Under the pieces are notes generated by a model. The model did not search any database. It saw only the letters and a program-made list of their open reading frames with translations, and was not told the DNA's origin. DNA of 64,000 nt from Cotesia glomerata (lineage: Eukaryota; Arthropoda; Insecta; Hymenoptera; Braconidae): positions 21,873,152 through 21,937,151 of the forward strand of contig NC_058160.1 in assembly GCF_020080835.1 (NCBI RefSeq), written 5' to 3'. The position numbers and the translations under genes are program-made. Below, piece after piece: positions 33,801 through 45,424 of the stretch. Position 1 is the first letter of the stretch. Each line of letters opens with the position of its first letter.

Positions 33801-35087
33801 GTCAAAGATTTTGACAACCTCGAGAGCCCGTATCAAGATCTCGTTGATAGAAGCACGACTCCACGTATGCCTTGGCATGATATAGGTGTCTTGGTTCAAG
33901 GTGCTTCTGCGCGTGATATCGCGCGACATTTTATCCAACGTTGGAATGCTATTAAAGTAGAAAAAGCTAAATTAAATCCAGCTTACCCATTTCTGCTGCC
34001 AAAATCTTATAAAGACTGCTCTAGTAATGCTCCTTTTATACTCAGTAATTCCATACATAATGTTAAGTGTCAAGTACTGCGATCGGTGAGTTCTTGGTCA
34101 GCTGGATTTCTTGAATCAGACACTACGGAACAGAGCATACACGAAGCTTATATTGAAGCAATAACTAATTCTGAAAAATTTATTTATATAGAAAATCAGT
34201 TTTTTATAACTCTAGCGACTATGGATAGGCATAGTGTAAGAAATAGGATAGGTGAGACACTTTTGAAAAGGATTTTACGTGCTCATAGAGAAAATGCCAT
34301 TTTTAGAGTGTTTGTTGTGATGCCGTTGTTACCAGGATTCGAAGGTGAAGTTGGTAGCCCAACTGGTACAGCATTGCATGCAATAACTCACTGGAATTAT
34401 GCATCAATATCACGTGGTAATGGTGCTATATTGAATAGATTAAAAGCAGCAGGTGTTGATGATCCAAGTGAGTACATTACTTTTCATGGATTAAGAACAA
34501 GCTCGTTACTAAATGGTACAATGGTTACGGAATTAATATATGTACATAGTAAATTAATGATTATTGATGACAAAACTGTTATTTGTGGATCAGCAAATAT
34601 TAATGACCGCAGTATGATTGCGATCAGAGACAGTGAAATAGCAGTAATCATTCATGATTTAGATTTCCAGGAGGGTCGCATGAATTTTTCACCTTATCCG
34701 TGTGGAAAATTTGCAGGCTCACTTCGTAAGCAGCTATTCCGTGAGCACCTTGGCTTACTTTGGTCATCTGAAAATATAAATGTCGATGACATTGTTAAAA
34801 AATCCTTCTATTTTGATATTTGGAAGAAAACTAGCTCACAAAACACAGATATTTTCGAGCAAGTGTTTCAATGTATACCTTCTAATGAAGTGACTGATTT
34901 TAAAAGTTTAAATAATTATTTACAACAAGTGTCTCTGAGTACTTCAGATCCTATCGCAGCACAAGAAATGTTGATGAATATTCGAGGACACTTGGTTGAT
35001 TTACCATTAGAATTTTTAAAAGACGAAACATTAACTCCAGCTGCTGGTACAGTTGAAGGAATAATGCCCACGTCTTTGTGGACTTGA
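30843..35087 (+). CDS. Pld: Phospholipase D (PX-PH-HKD type, PLD1/2)
   Basis: The enzyme hydrolyses phosphatidylcholine to phosphatidic acid and choline at membranes, acting in vesicle traffic and signalling. Three exons, 30843-31405, 31503-32047 and 32728-35087, encode 1,155 residues, a normal PLD1 length. An acidic N-terminus is followed by a PX domain (about 95-205; LNPNLYTIEFRHGPFVWTVK), a PH domain (about 225-345), and two catalytic HKD motifs: HHEKIVVVD near residue 503 and HSKLMIIDD near 978. The downstream GGIDLCYGRWDN and GSANINDRS are also typical. A loop between the two halves holds a run of Asp/Glu (SDDDDDDDEDE). The ATG at 30843 is the first after an in-frame TAG at 30813, which follows a leader acceptor at 30808. 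The first intron has a weak donor, AAG|GTTTTT. The second intron carries a TTAA-flanked MITE. Confidence 0.97.
32073..32681. mobile_element. TTAA-flanked foldback MITE in a Pld intron
   Basis: A 609 bp element with arms of about 200 bp lies between TTAA at 32069-32072 and 32682-32685. The left tip is GGGGACCCGGTGGTCTAGCG; the right tip is the reverse complement with one change (GAGGACCC). The arms pair through GGCGCTGAAGTTC, GGACCTGA and CGTCGATTG. There is no transposase. TTAA suggests piggyBac-type mobilisation. Confidence 0.85.
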
Positions 35088-35335
35088 TTTATTTTACTAT
35101 TTTAATAGCCTTTTTGATAATGCAGTATTATGTACATTTATTTAATGTTAAAACTAGGGATTGCATTTTAGTAACAATTTATGTGCATTTTTTAATTATT
35201 TAATTCTTTGTTATTTTTTATCAAGTGTATAAAATTGTATAAAGAATTTACTATTTATATTAATCAAATTTTAGATAAAGTTCGAATGTTAAATCAATGA
35301 ATGAATGAATATATTTTTTAAAATATGTTGTACTA

Positions 35336-35341
35336 AATAAA
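35336..35341 (+). terminator. Candidate Pld poly(A) signal
   Basis: AATAAA lies about 250 bp after the Pld stop codon, the first canonical signal in that 3' region. Confidence 0.5.
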
Positions 35342-35700
35342 CAGAACTATTCTTATAATTTTTTATTGAAAAAAGAGAATTCAGATATTTAACTATTTAT
35401 TGAAATAAATGTTATTTATTAATAAGTCTGATTGTTACATTTTATTTAAATTATTTCGTTATTGTTTATCTTATCAATTACAGTAAAAAAAAACTCTTTA
35501 AAAAATCTTCAACAGTTTTTTTTTTAAATTTCACTCGTTAAATTTTTCTCATAATAATTTCATGGCTACAAAATTATAAAAAAATTTCTATGTTTGTCAA
35601 CTTTATAGTCATGGTAATGTGTTTGAATTCTTCGAGAAACTTATTGTTAAATCGGCGATTTATGTTTTTATAAATAAATCGCCTTTACATATAAATAATT

Positions 35701-35873
35701 GTTATGAAAATTAAAGTAGCAGATATTTAATAATTTTTAGAATTAAAAAAAAAAAAAAAATTGACGTATAGAAATTTTAAACAATTAAAAATACAATTTT
35801 TTCAAAGTAATTTTTCAGAACAAATTTATTTGTTAAATAAAATAAAAAATTGTAAACTTTAATGTCATATAAT
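35701..35873. mobile_element. MITE-like element, TTATGAAAATTAAAGTAGCAGA family
   Basis: The left end TTATGAAAATTAAAGTAGCA is related to sequences near 44940, 57944 and 61030, and the right end ACTTTAATGTCAT matches those at 44771 and 58060. About 170 bp, AT-rich, non-coding. Confidence 0.6.
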
Positions 35874-35995
35874 TGTTTTGAATAACCAGATGGAGGCTTA
35901 AATCTACGCTGTTTTGGTCCATCCAACATTAAATTAAGAGCTCACATTACCGGAGGAACTCTAGAATCCTTCAGGGACTCCAACAAATATTTTCC

Positions 35996-36680
35996 CTGAT
36001 AGCCACCTTACCTATAACTTACTGTTAATCTACGTCCGCAATTTGAAGCAAACTTGACGGAAAGAGTTGGCAAAGCGAGCGATTACCCTGATAGCCACAG
36101 TTTCAGACCAACCAAGTTGGTGTCAGATAGTTGCCACCAACTTAGCGACAACTTGCGGTCAACTTCCGAATTTGTAACTGTTGGCGCCAAGTTGGCTACA
36201 AGTTTCTGAGAAAAAGAGACCTATCTACTGCCGCAATATGTCGCCAAATTTCTTGAGAAACTTATCGTCAACTTGGTGTGAAAAGGTTTCAGAGCAACGT
36301 TTGCCGACAACTTGGTGAACAAGTTGACACCAACCGAGTTACTTTCCAAGAGTTGCCGCCAAGTTGGTGACAAGTTGCGGCAGTAGATTGACAGAAAGTT
36401 GCGGCCAACTTGGCTATCAGGGTACCTATTAGTTACCTATAATTTACTCTGCAAATAGACGTCAAAACTTGCTGTACAAGTATTTCCGTCAAATTGTAGT
36501 AAAGTTGAAAGGAAATTTAACTACAAGTTTGATTGTTAACTTGTATTCAATTTGCCGTAGATTTCCGTCAATTTGCTTACAACTGTTGTTGAGTGAAGAA
36601 TTACCGCCAACATGATGTATAAATTAACCGTAACTGCTGGAAGTCAACACTTACTGAGAAAGCGCTGGCTATCGCAGGGT
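35996..36680. mobile_element. Nested MITEs with CCCTGATAGCC termini and CAACTTG internal repeats
   Basis: The inner unit, 36084-36424, runs from TACCCTGATAGCCAC to TTGGCTATCAGGGTA and is packed with CAACTTG/CAAGTTG words in both orientations. An outer degraded pair, CCCTGATAGCCACC at 35996 and GGCTATCGCAGGGT at 36666, has similar contents. It looks like one copy inserted into, or duplicated within, another of the same family. Non-coding. Confidence 0.7.
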
Positions 36681-37435
36681 TGAATATATGAACCATTGTC
36701 TTACTTATTGTTGGTAACATCGTCTCTTACCTACAGTGCATCCTTCAACAACTTGCTAGTTAAAAAATGTTGGCAATGCTGACTAGAATTTAAAAAAAAA
36801 TTTTATCTTTTTAAAATATCAAAATTGTTAATTAATTAAATTACTTATTGGATATAAATTGAAATATTGAATAAAAAATAGAAAAAATATCAAAAACTAA
36901 GTGACAAGAATTTTATTTGAATTATACCATACAAACAAAAAAATAATCTAGTGTAAAAAAAATCGAGGTACCAAATTAATAGCAAGAAAGAATTTGATTA
37001 AATACACACACGTCCGCGATGATGGTGTCGTGATCGAGAAAACGCTAGATTATCATCATAATTTGTTCCTCATTCATTTATGTAGCCTACATACTTACTT
37101 TTAGTGAATAATATAAATAGTGTCGTTACATTGCATTGAATAAAATCGTAATAAATAATAAAAAAGATTATTTCTAGAATTTTCGTAGTCATAGGATAAT
37201 AATAAATAATATATAAATGCATAGTTATTATTGAGGATTAGGTTCTTAATTCTGTAATAATATAGTGGGTATATAATCGGAAAGATCGCTTAAAAGACAA
37301 AAGTCGATCGAAAGTTGAGAATCCACGACAATTACGGCTGTAGATTACATGTTTTATTTTCTTTACATCACTATTTATTCCGATATTTCTTATTGTAATT
37401 ACTAGTTTTAAAAGAGTTAATTTTTTTTATTCAAA

Positions 37436-38436
37436 ATGGCAGCTACAAGAAGATTGCAAAAAGTAAATTCAAAATATTTTTTATATTATTTTTTATCTGT
37501 ATTATAAACTCAAAAAATACACTTTTTATATCGTTATTGAAATTTATATGTGTCATTAACATTTAATTATACTGAAAAAAAAAGTAAAAACATTGAACTC
37601 AAGGATAAATCCTTATTTATTTATTTACTGAATGATTTTTTTTACATTCATTATTCAATCATGTGCTTAATGTATTGATAGTTTAAATTTATTATTTCAG
37701 GAACTAAATGATCTGAGAGCATCAGCAATGAAGAATTTCACCAACATTCAGGTCGACGAATCTAATATTCTAAATTGGCAAGGATTGATTTTACCGGTAT
37801 GCTTATAAATATACATATAATAAGTAAATTAAATTAATAATAAATATGGCATTTAATTTCAGGATAATCCTCCTTATAATAAAGGCGCATTTCGTATTGA
37901 AATAAATTTTCCAGCTGAGTATCCATTTAAACCACCCAGAATAACATTTAAGACGAAAATTTATCATCCAAATGTTGATGAAAAAGGTCAAGTTTGTTTA
38001 CCAATAATTACTGCTGAAAACTGGAAACCGGCGACGAAAACGGATCAAGGTAAATTTAATCTTTTATTTTAATATTTTAAACCGAAATTGAGTCTATTCT
38101 TTTAAATTATTTTTCTGGATTATAGTAGTATCATCAAGGTATTTTAAAATTTCTATTTAACATTTTATTTCCGCTCTAAAAGTTATAGAAACTTTTACAT
38201 TGAGTAATTTTAAGTGTTAAAAGTTAAAACATAAAATAAGAATGATAAAAGTTATTTATTTAATTACAGTGATTCAAGCATTAATTGCATTAGTAAATGA
38301 TCCTGAACCCGAGCATCCACTAAGAGCGGATTTAGCCGAAGAGTTCCTTAAGGACAAAAAAAAATATTTAAAAAATGCGGAAGAATTTACAAAGAAGCAT
38401 GCAGAGAAAAGACGAGAACCATCATCTGCGGAATAA
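37436..38436 (+). CDS. UBE2L3: Ubiquitin-conjugating enzyme E2 L3 (UbcH7-type)
   Basis: An E2 that carries ubiquitin as a thioester and passes it to HECT and RBR ligases. Four exons, 37436-37462, 37701-37796, 37863-38049 and 38270-38436, give 158 residues (human 154). The start is MAATRRLQK; KNFTNIQVDE, LNWQGLI, NPPYNKGAFRIEINFPAEYP and KTKIYHPNVDEKGQVCLP are nearly identical to UBE2L3. The catalytic Cys falls at residue 86, as in human. The tail KKHAEKRREPSSAE is slightly extended. Splice joins: AAA|GTAAAT, CCG|GTATGC and a G|TG split codon before IQALIALVNDP. Confidence 0.97.
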
Positions 38437-39207
38437 CATTGATGAGTCGTCGTAACTCACCTCGATGCCTAAAATATATAAATACCGCAAGGAGACAGTT
38501 TTTTTTTTTTTTAATTCTTATTTTAAAACACAATCCAATTGAATTTATTTGCAAGTTCATCAAACAGTTATCTTTCTCTTTCTCTCCTCGCTCCCCGTGT
38601 ACAGTATTGGTAAATCGACGATGAGCACATGCTAATTATAATATTTATAAGATGAAAAAATTAAATAATAAACTCGTAAGATTATCATTAAATTAAAGAA
38701 AGGAACATACTTTACAAATAATAATTATGTTATTATTATTATTATAATAAATCAAATATTGATAATCGTATGTTTTTTTTTATGTTCTGGTGCATAATTC
38801 AAAATTTAAGCTGCACTGCATTTAAATTATTCTCATAACTGAAATGTTATTTTCTAAAAAATTATAAATACGTTTTAGTGTTTCACGAGTTTTAAACACA
38901 AGTGAATGTTTGAAAAATAGTTTTTTAAATTATCTTTATATTTTTTGTCACGCTAAGTTTGATAACTCTTGTAGATGCCAAAAGGTCAATAAAAATAATA
39001 CTATTATACTTTAATACTGAAACATAAATATTTAAATTTATAATTACTTTAACGAACGCTACTATAAGTAATTCAATTAAGTAATTTTAAATAAACGGGA
39101 AATTGGATTAGAATTGAATAAGACCCATGAATATAGAAAGTAAAAAAAATGTTTATTGTTGGTGATGAATAAAAAAAATTACTTATAAATTTATAAATAT
39201 CTTACGG
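38437..39207. other. Convergent intergenic region UBE2L3/DNA2
   Basis: The 3' UTRs of two genes that point at each other probably occupy most of this 770 bp. A T-run and (ATT)n stretches are present; nothing else is seen. Confidence 0.5.
38667..38672 (+). terminator. Candidate UBE2L3 poly(A) signal
   Basis: AATAAA about 230 bp after the stop codon. Confidence 0.45.
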
Positions 39208-42200
39208 TTAGACGTACGATAAAATTTCTTGTTTAGGAATAAACTTACTTAAATTATTCCAAGCAAAATCATTGCAATCGGGCTTTAAAACTAAAATCTC
39301 ATCGGTTAATATATTAAATAATTTTTCAAATGGATCAAATCTTACAAGACTTTGTCTATCGCCAATAATAATAAGCTTGTGCTTTGCACGCGTAAGCGCA
39401 ACATTTATCCTGGTATGATCATTCAAAACTTCATAATCTGTTACCTTTTTTTTAAATTCACGTCGATCGCTTCTTGTACACGAAAAAATTATCACACTTT
39501 TATCCCGTCCTTGATACTGATCTACTGTATTTATTTCTATTTTATTCTCAATCAAACGCTTAAGCAGAGAAACTTGAGCTGTGAATGGAGCAATTACTCC
39601 TATTTCTGTGGATTCAATACCTGCTTCGCTCAAAACATTCAAAAGTTTTAAAATAATAGCCGCTTCGCAGTAATTAACACAGCGAGTCACTTCATCCTCA
39701 GGTACGTCAGACGAAGTCATATTAAGACGTAAATTGTAAGTAACTTCAGTATCTAGCATAATTACAGCGTCTTCCAAGTCGCATGATAAAGCTTTTTTTA
39801 CCCAACCTTCGCTAGACTCCACAACCTGATAAACAAATAAAAAAAAATACCAAATTAATTGATTAAAATTCATTTAATTATTTCAATATATTCAATCGGT
39901 TCTTGTTCAAAGGATATTTAATATTTGATGTTTATTTTATTTTCAAACAACGTTTCACCACTTTCGCAACTTCCTCAGGTACTCAATTACAAACATCAAC
40001 TGTTAAATTCTTAGATAATAATCTCGGCACTCATACGACTTATAATTTCTTCTGTTTCTAGTATCATCTCACAATAATTAAAATAAGATAAAATTGTCAA
40101 TTATTAAGGGACACAACTAGTGTAAAATTTTCAAAAAATCGATTTTTTGTTTTTTTCATATTTCGATAGGGGTTATTAGACCGGGCTATAGCCCGAGCTA
40201 AGGACGGATAGCTCGGAATACAAAGCGAGAAAAAATACGAAGCATTTATACCTTTAAAAATAACATACTAAAATTTTTTAATTGATATCTCAGATAGTTT
40301 TTGAGTTACAGCCATTTAAAGAGTAGCCTCTCGGCAGTTAGAATAGGATAATTTTATCTTTAAACGCGTTTTTCTCGAAACAGCATTTTTCGAATTTGTT
40401 GCAGTGATTACTCAAAGACAAATGATCCGATCACTACCAAATTTTTTTCTGCATGTTCTGTATATAGCTCCCCATACAATGACCCTCCAGTTTTTTGATC
40501 TGATCAAAAATCGAATTTTGGCAGGCCAAAAACGACCAAGATTTTGGGTAAAATTCAACTTTTTTTTTTAAAAACGCTGCCATTTTGTCAATTTTTGATA
40601 TTTTTTTTCAACCGAGGGTCATTGTACGGACAATATCTTCTATTTGAACGAGAAATTTTTTTTTTTATGTCGGAGATCGCGTGTAATTCGGAAAATATTC
40701 AATTTTTTTCTTCAAAAATATACCCTTAAAATTTTTAAACAATTCATACGGGAGTTTTTTTTATTTTAATTCCTAAAAATCGCCTTTTTTTAGACTGTCA
40801 CACTAGTTGTGTCCCTTAAATTAATAAAATATAAAATATAACTTTTAATAATTAAAAATAATTTTCATACTGTCTAATTAGTCTCCAATAACACATATTT
40901 CAATAAAGTTGTTACACTTACTTTTTTATTAGTGAATCTTAGCGTAGCATTTGCAACTTGATCATTGCCAATTATAAGCTCTCCGTTGTAAGTCAATTTA
41001 TTAGCAAGATCCATAATCTTTTGATTCATTCGATATTGTTTCTTCAGAGTACGTGTATTATTAACACTGTCCAATCGACTAAACATCGTTTCATTCATAC
41101 CTAGTTTCCTAAAAAACATATTTTCTTTTAGATAAATTCAGAAATTTATAAAACAAATTTTTTGGAAGTTTACATACGACATCATTGTCCTTGGTGCATA
41201 AAATCAGATAAAATTGGTTCATGTAAAAAAAAAAAAATATTTTATTTTATTAACATTTATGCAATTAATGCTTACCTCGCTTCATGGTATCTAATAACAG
41301 CTGGCAGCTGTTCTGGATCACCAACTAGTACATATTTATCTGCATTAAAAAGTGGACGTAGTAATACAGGCTGCAATGCCTGTGTACACTCGTCTACTAA
41401 ACAATAATCAAACATACGTCGTGACAAAAGGGGATGACTTGCGCCTAAGCAAGTAACTGCAACAATTTTCTTAAAAAAAAAATGCTAAATTAGTAATTAG
41501 TAATTATAAATTAAATTATTCATTAAAAAAATATATTTACAATACCTTTTTCTGAAATTGGGAATCTAATATTTCTACTGAATTACATTTACTAATAAAT
41601 ACTTCATCAGTCTTGCTATACAAGCTCGGGTGAACTCTGTTTTTGGTACCTAAGCGTAAAAAATCAATTTCATTATCTTTTTCCTTGAGTTTTATTAAAA
41701 TATTATCAACTGCAACGTGTGTGTGGGCTGTTATCAATACTGAATGACCTAGATGGACTAAAATTCTAATTAATGCAACCAGTGTTTGCGTTTTTCCAGT
41801 ACCCGGCATTCCTTTAATCAAAACATAATCATTAGTACATATAGCTGCTATCAAAGCTTCCTGCTGATACTTATTAAGTGTATTAAGAATTTTAGCTGGC
41901 TCTCCAAAACTCAATCTTGTTGGCACTTCACTGCTAAATGATGCTGGCTGTCGATCAATAATCATTTTTCGTAGTTTTCTAGTGATATCATTGTCAACAA
42001 GCAAAGTCGCAAGAGTACCAAGTACTCTGTATGGAGTTGAAGCCGTAGCAACCACATCAAGATGATAAAATTCAGCAGTGCTCCACCTACTTATGTCTTT
42101 TTCCAATTCAACAGATATTGAATCTTTGCTTACTTCCGCAACATATCCAGTAATAATATTTACTCTTAGACAAGTATTTACCATTACGTATACTTCTTTA

Positions 42201-44648
42201 CTAAATACTTGAGTGAAATCTTTAACTGGTAATTCAACATCTTTGTCTTTCAATTCACCCCGTACAAATGTATGAATATAACTGTTGTCTTCTTCTTTAA
42301 CAACAGGCTTAACGAGAGTTAAATAACTCAAACACATTCGTTGTGCTTCTCTTTCAATAGGTTTTTGTGACCAAATCACACGATTACCAGCTGCAGTACG
42401 ATTATATGACTCCTCCATTTGTAACATTGATATCCAAGCCATTATGTAATGTATATGATCATCAGTCAAGTGCTGAAGAGCTTTTTCTGTAAGCTTAACA
42501 TGCGGATGTGACTCTGAAAGTTCAGGATTAGGATTCTTTTTAGCAAACAAACAGCAAACTGAATTATAAGTACATTTCTTACATGCGTTTGCAAAACTAA
42601 TCGGCTCTGGTAAATCAGGCAATCTCCAATCTTTAACAGTCTTACCATTATTATCAATAGTTTCTGTTACAAACGGTTGTCGTGATAAATAATAAGCAAT
42701 ACTGTTTCTCAATAAAATTAAATCACGTTGCTCGTGACGTGTACTCATTATCTCTTCCATTCTATTTTCTTTAATATAAAGTAGTAATCCTGAATTAACA
42801 TCAAGACCTAGAGAGTTCAACATCATGCTGTATAAATATAATTGTCCTTTATGTTCAGCAGAATAAGAAGCACGTCCTGTTTTTATTTCCAGCGGCACAG
42901 TTTTAAGTTTTTTATTGACTCTTACGTCAACGGTCACATCAATTTTACCTTTAACACCCAAAGAAGGAAGCCAAACATTTTCTTCGACATCTCTTATACA
43001 CTCAATTATACCATTAAACTCTTTATCATTTTCATGATCAGGTTTTTTACCAATTAAATAACGTTCCATAAATTGATGAATCATGTAGATATATTCATCT
43101 ACTAACTCTTTTATATTTTTTGTCGACAAATTAGAACAATAAACCAATAGAATAATCCGTGGTTGTTTCAAAATATTGTTCAGTAGTTGCCGTATACCTT
43201 GTAGATCATAAATTTCATTACACAATGCAGTCTGTAGTAACTCATGGACAATAACACCACAAGACATTGACATATCATTTGCTGGAATATTTGGTAGGCA
43301 GTTTATACCATTAAATTTTTGGGCTAAAATTCCCTGGCGTTCACAAAATATTCCTTGGACGACTGACGTTCCGGATACCAAAGTATCTGCTTGCGTAACA
43401 AACATTCCGCTATCGTTATTGACAACCCATTCGTCAAAAGATTTTATAGCTTTCACCATCACCGGCTCGTCAATAACAAATTTTGTATCTTGCCTACATA
43501 AAAAAAGACATTTATTGTTATTATGTTTTTATAAAATTCGATTAATTGAGATTAATGTTAAATTAATAAAAAAATGATTACCAATTTTGTGAGCACAATA
43601 CTTCGGCACGTTCAGCAGATTCAATTTCTTCAACTACAACGCGTGTGTACTTCAGTAGTCGCTTAATTTCGATAATTTTACAACGTTTAAATTGTGTGAG
43701 ATCCAACGTCAATTTTTTACCACCATCATTGTCATCCCAATCGTCGAAAAAGTCACCAAGACCATCCTCTGCATCCAGATCCGTGATTAAATCAGAATCC
43801 TGAGCAACTAATTGGTTTTGTTTGTCGCTGAAACTTTTTGTCGGTGCACTTAAGCTAGAAATAGTCTGATTTGTTAATGCAAGACTTGCACCACGTCCAG
43901 AATCCAAGTAACTCGAATCTTCATCATCGTCGTCTGAAAATTGTGACAGCAGTTCAGTTATCAGTGCACTGTCATTTACATCAACATGTTGTTCTTCATC
44001 AGGAGATTTCTTTTCTACATTTTCATTATTATCATCATCAGAGCTCGATTCGTCTAAAAGTCTGGTGAAATTGTTGTATTCATCTTTTTTTGGAACATCG
44101 TTTTTTGCTAAATTTTTTTCAATAGATGACACCGGTACTTTATCTTTATTATTGGATTTTCGTTCTGCACCATGATCATCATCATCATCAGTGCTTGAGT
44201 CATCTAATAAAGCTGTAAATTTAGTATACTGATCTTCACTTTTACCATCTTTTTCATTTAAGTGTGTTTTGTTAGATGACACTGGCTGATTGTTATTAGA
44301 TTGTTTCTCCTCATTGTCATTATCAACCTCATCATTACTTGATTCATCTAATAAAGCAGTGAACTTTGTAAATTTATCTTCTCCATTACCATTTTTTAAA
44401 TCTAAAATTGCTTTACTAGATGACACAGGTTGGTTGTCAAAACTTGTATCTATATTATTATCATTATTTTCATCATCAGAACTAGATTCATCTAGCAAAG
44501 CGGTAAATTTGTTATACTTATCCATACCATGGATGTCATTAGTTAAATCAACAACATTATTGTGACTGTTACTCGGAGTTGTTGAAAATTTATGAATTTT
44601 GCTACGACCACTATCATAATCATCCATTTCTCTTTGTCTTTTATTCAT
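39208..44648 (-). CDS. DNA2: DNA replication ATP-dependent helicase/nuclease DNA2
   Basis: DNA2 trims long flaps in Okazaki-fragment maturation and resects double-strand breaks, working with RPA in nucleus and mitochondria. Five exons, 43582-44648, 41546-43493, 41276-41469, 40922-41108 and 39208-39825, encode 1,337 residues, longer than the human protein (about 1,060). The nuclease domain shows the Fe-S cysteine in FCERQG (about 404), GVKGKIDVTVD, PLEIKTGRASYSAEHKGQ (about 555) and C-x2-C-x5-C in CKKCTYNSVC (about 660). The SF1B helicase has Walker A GMPGTGKT (about 917), DECTQ, GDPEQLPAV, QYRMN, TVDQYQGRDKSVII and NVALTRAKH. The extra length is an acidic N-terminus: four roughly 48-residue repeats with core FTALLDESSSDDE, after a VVDLT motif. 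The intron between the last two exons holds a TTAA-flanked MITE. A TTTTTTAG acceptor at 44675 indicates an upstream leader exon. Confidence 0.96.
40108..40815. mobile_element. TTAA-flanked MITE in a DNA2 intron
   Basis: GGGACACAACTAGTGT and its reverse complement ACACTAGTTGTGTCCC bound a 708 bp non-coding element, with TTAA on both sides (40104-40107, 40816-40819). The interior is not a long palindrome and contains GAGCTATCCGTCC-like and T-run sequence. A piggyBac-type non-autonomous element by its target site. Confidence 0.85.
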
Positions 44649-45424
44649 AATTATAATGAGACAAACTTTGATACCTAAAAAATAAAAAAATTTGTTAATT
44701 ATTTAATGTAACTCTAACCTTGGAAAAAAATTTTTAATTATTTTAGTAAATAGCAAACGTATTATAGTATTAAAGTTAGCTGTCACTTGATCATTTTTTA
44801 ATTTTATTTAACAAAAAAATTTATTCCGAAAAATTATTTTTAAAAAATTGCATTTTTAATTTATTAAAATTTCTAAATGTTCATTTTCTTGTGCAGCAAT
44901 TTATTTATTAGAAAAATTATTAAATATGGGCTGAATTAATTTTCATAATGTATTTGATAAATGTTTGTTTTTTTTTTTATAAATTTATGATACTGAATAT
45001 TTCTGTTACTATTAAGAAAAAATAAAAATTTTTTTAATAATTTAAAAAAACCTCTGAATGCATGTTTTTATAATTACTTTTGTACTAATACATAATTAGT
45101 TTACTGACAAAACTTAAATTGTCTATTGTTTGCTATTTTCAGTATCATAAATAAATTATACATAATTATAGCTAAACTAAATCAGTAATTACAACCTAAA
45201 TAATAATTGATCATTAGAATAATGTACTTAATTACCTTTGTGAAAAACCGCTCTATGATTTAAAAGAAAAATAATAAAAAATCAATTTGTTTATTATTTA
45301 AATATTTACAAAATTAATTCGAGAATAAAATAATCCGCTCGAATTGACAATAGCAATAAGAATAATGGAGGGAAAAGTTTACGGTGCAAGAGATAAATTT
45401 TGCAACAGCCGTCAAGCGACAAGA
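44649..45424. promoter_or_regulatory. DNA2 leader and half of a DNA2/INTS1 divergent promoter
   Basis: On the minus strand, the acceptor TTTTTTAG just before the DNA2 5' UTR pairs plausibly with a donor CACAAAG|GTAATTAAG near 45235, giving a leader exon around 45240-45300. The sequence from there to 45424 would be promoter. A repeat copy lies at 44771-44955. The leader is an inference from splice motifs. Confidence 0.4.
44771..44955. mobile_element. MITE-like element, GTTAGCTGTCACTTGATCA family
   Basis: ATTAAAGTTAGCTGTCACTT with ATCATTTTTTAATTT and CGAAAAATTATTTTTAAAAA match the element at 60838-61033 over nearly its whole length, including the right part AATTAATTTTCATAA. The two are clear copies in the same orientation. 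Confidence 0.65.

Larger units (their letters stand above)
35088..37435. other. Intergenic region between Pld and UBE2L3
   Basis: Apart from the MITEs at 35701-35873 and 35996-36680 it is AT-rich and has no gene. The last few hundred bases (about 37000-37435) are likely promoter and 5' UTR of the ubiquitin-conjugating enzyme gene. Confidence 0.5.
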
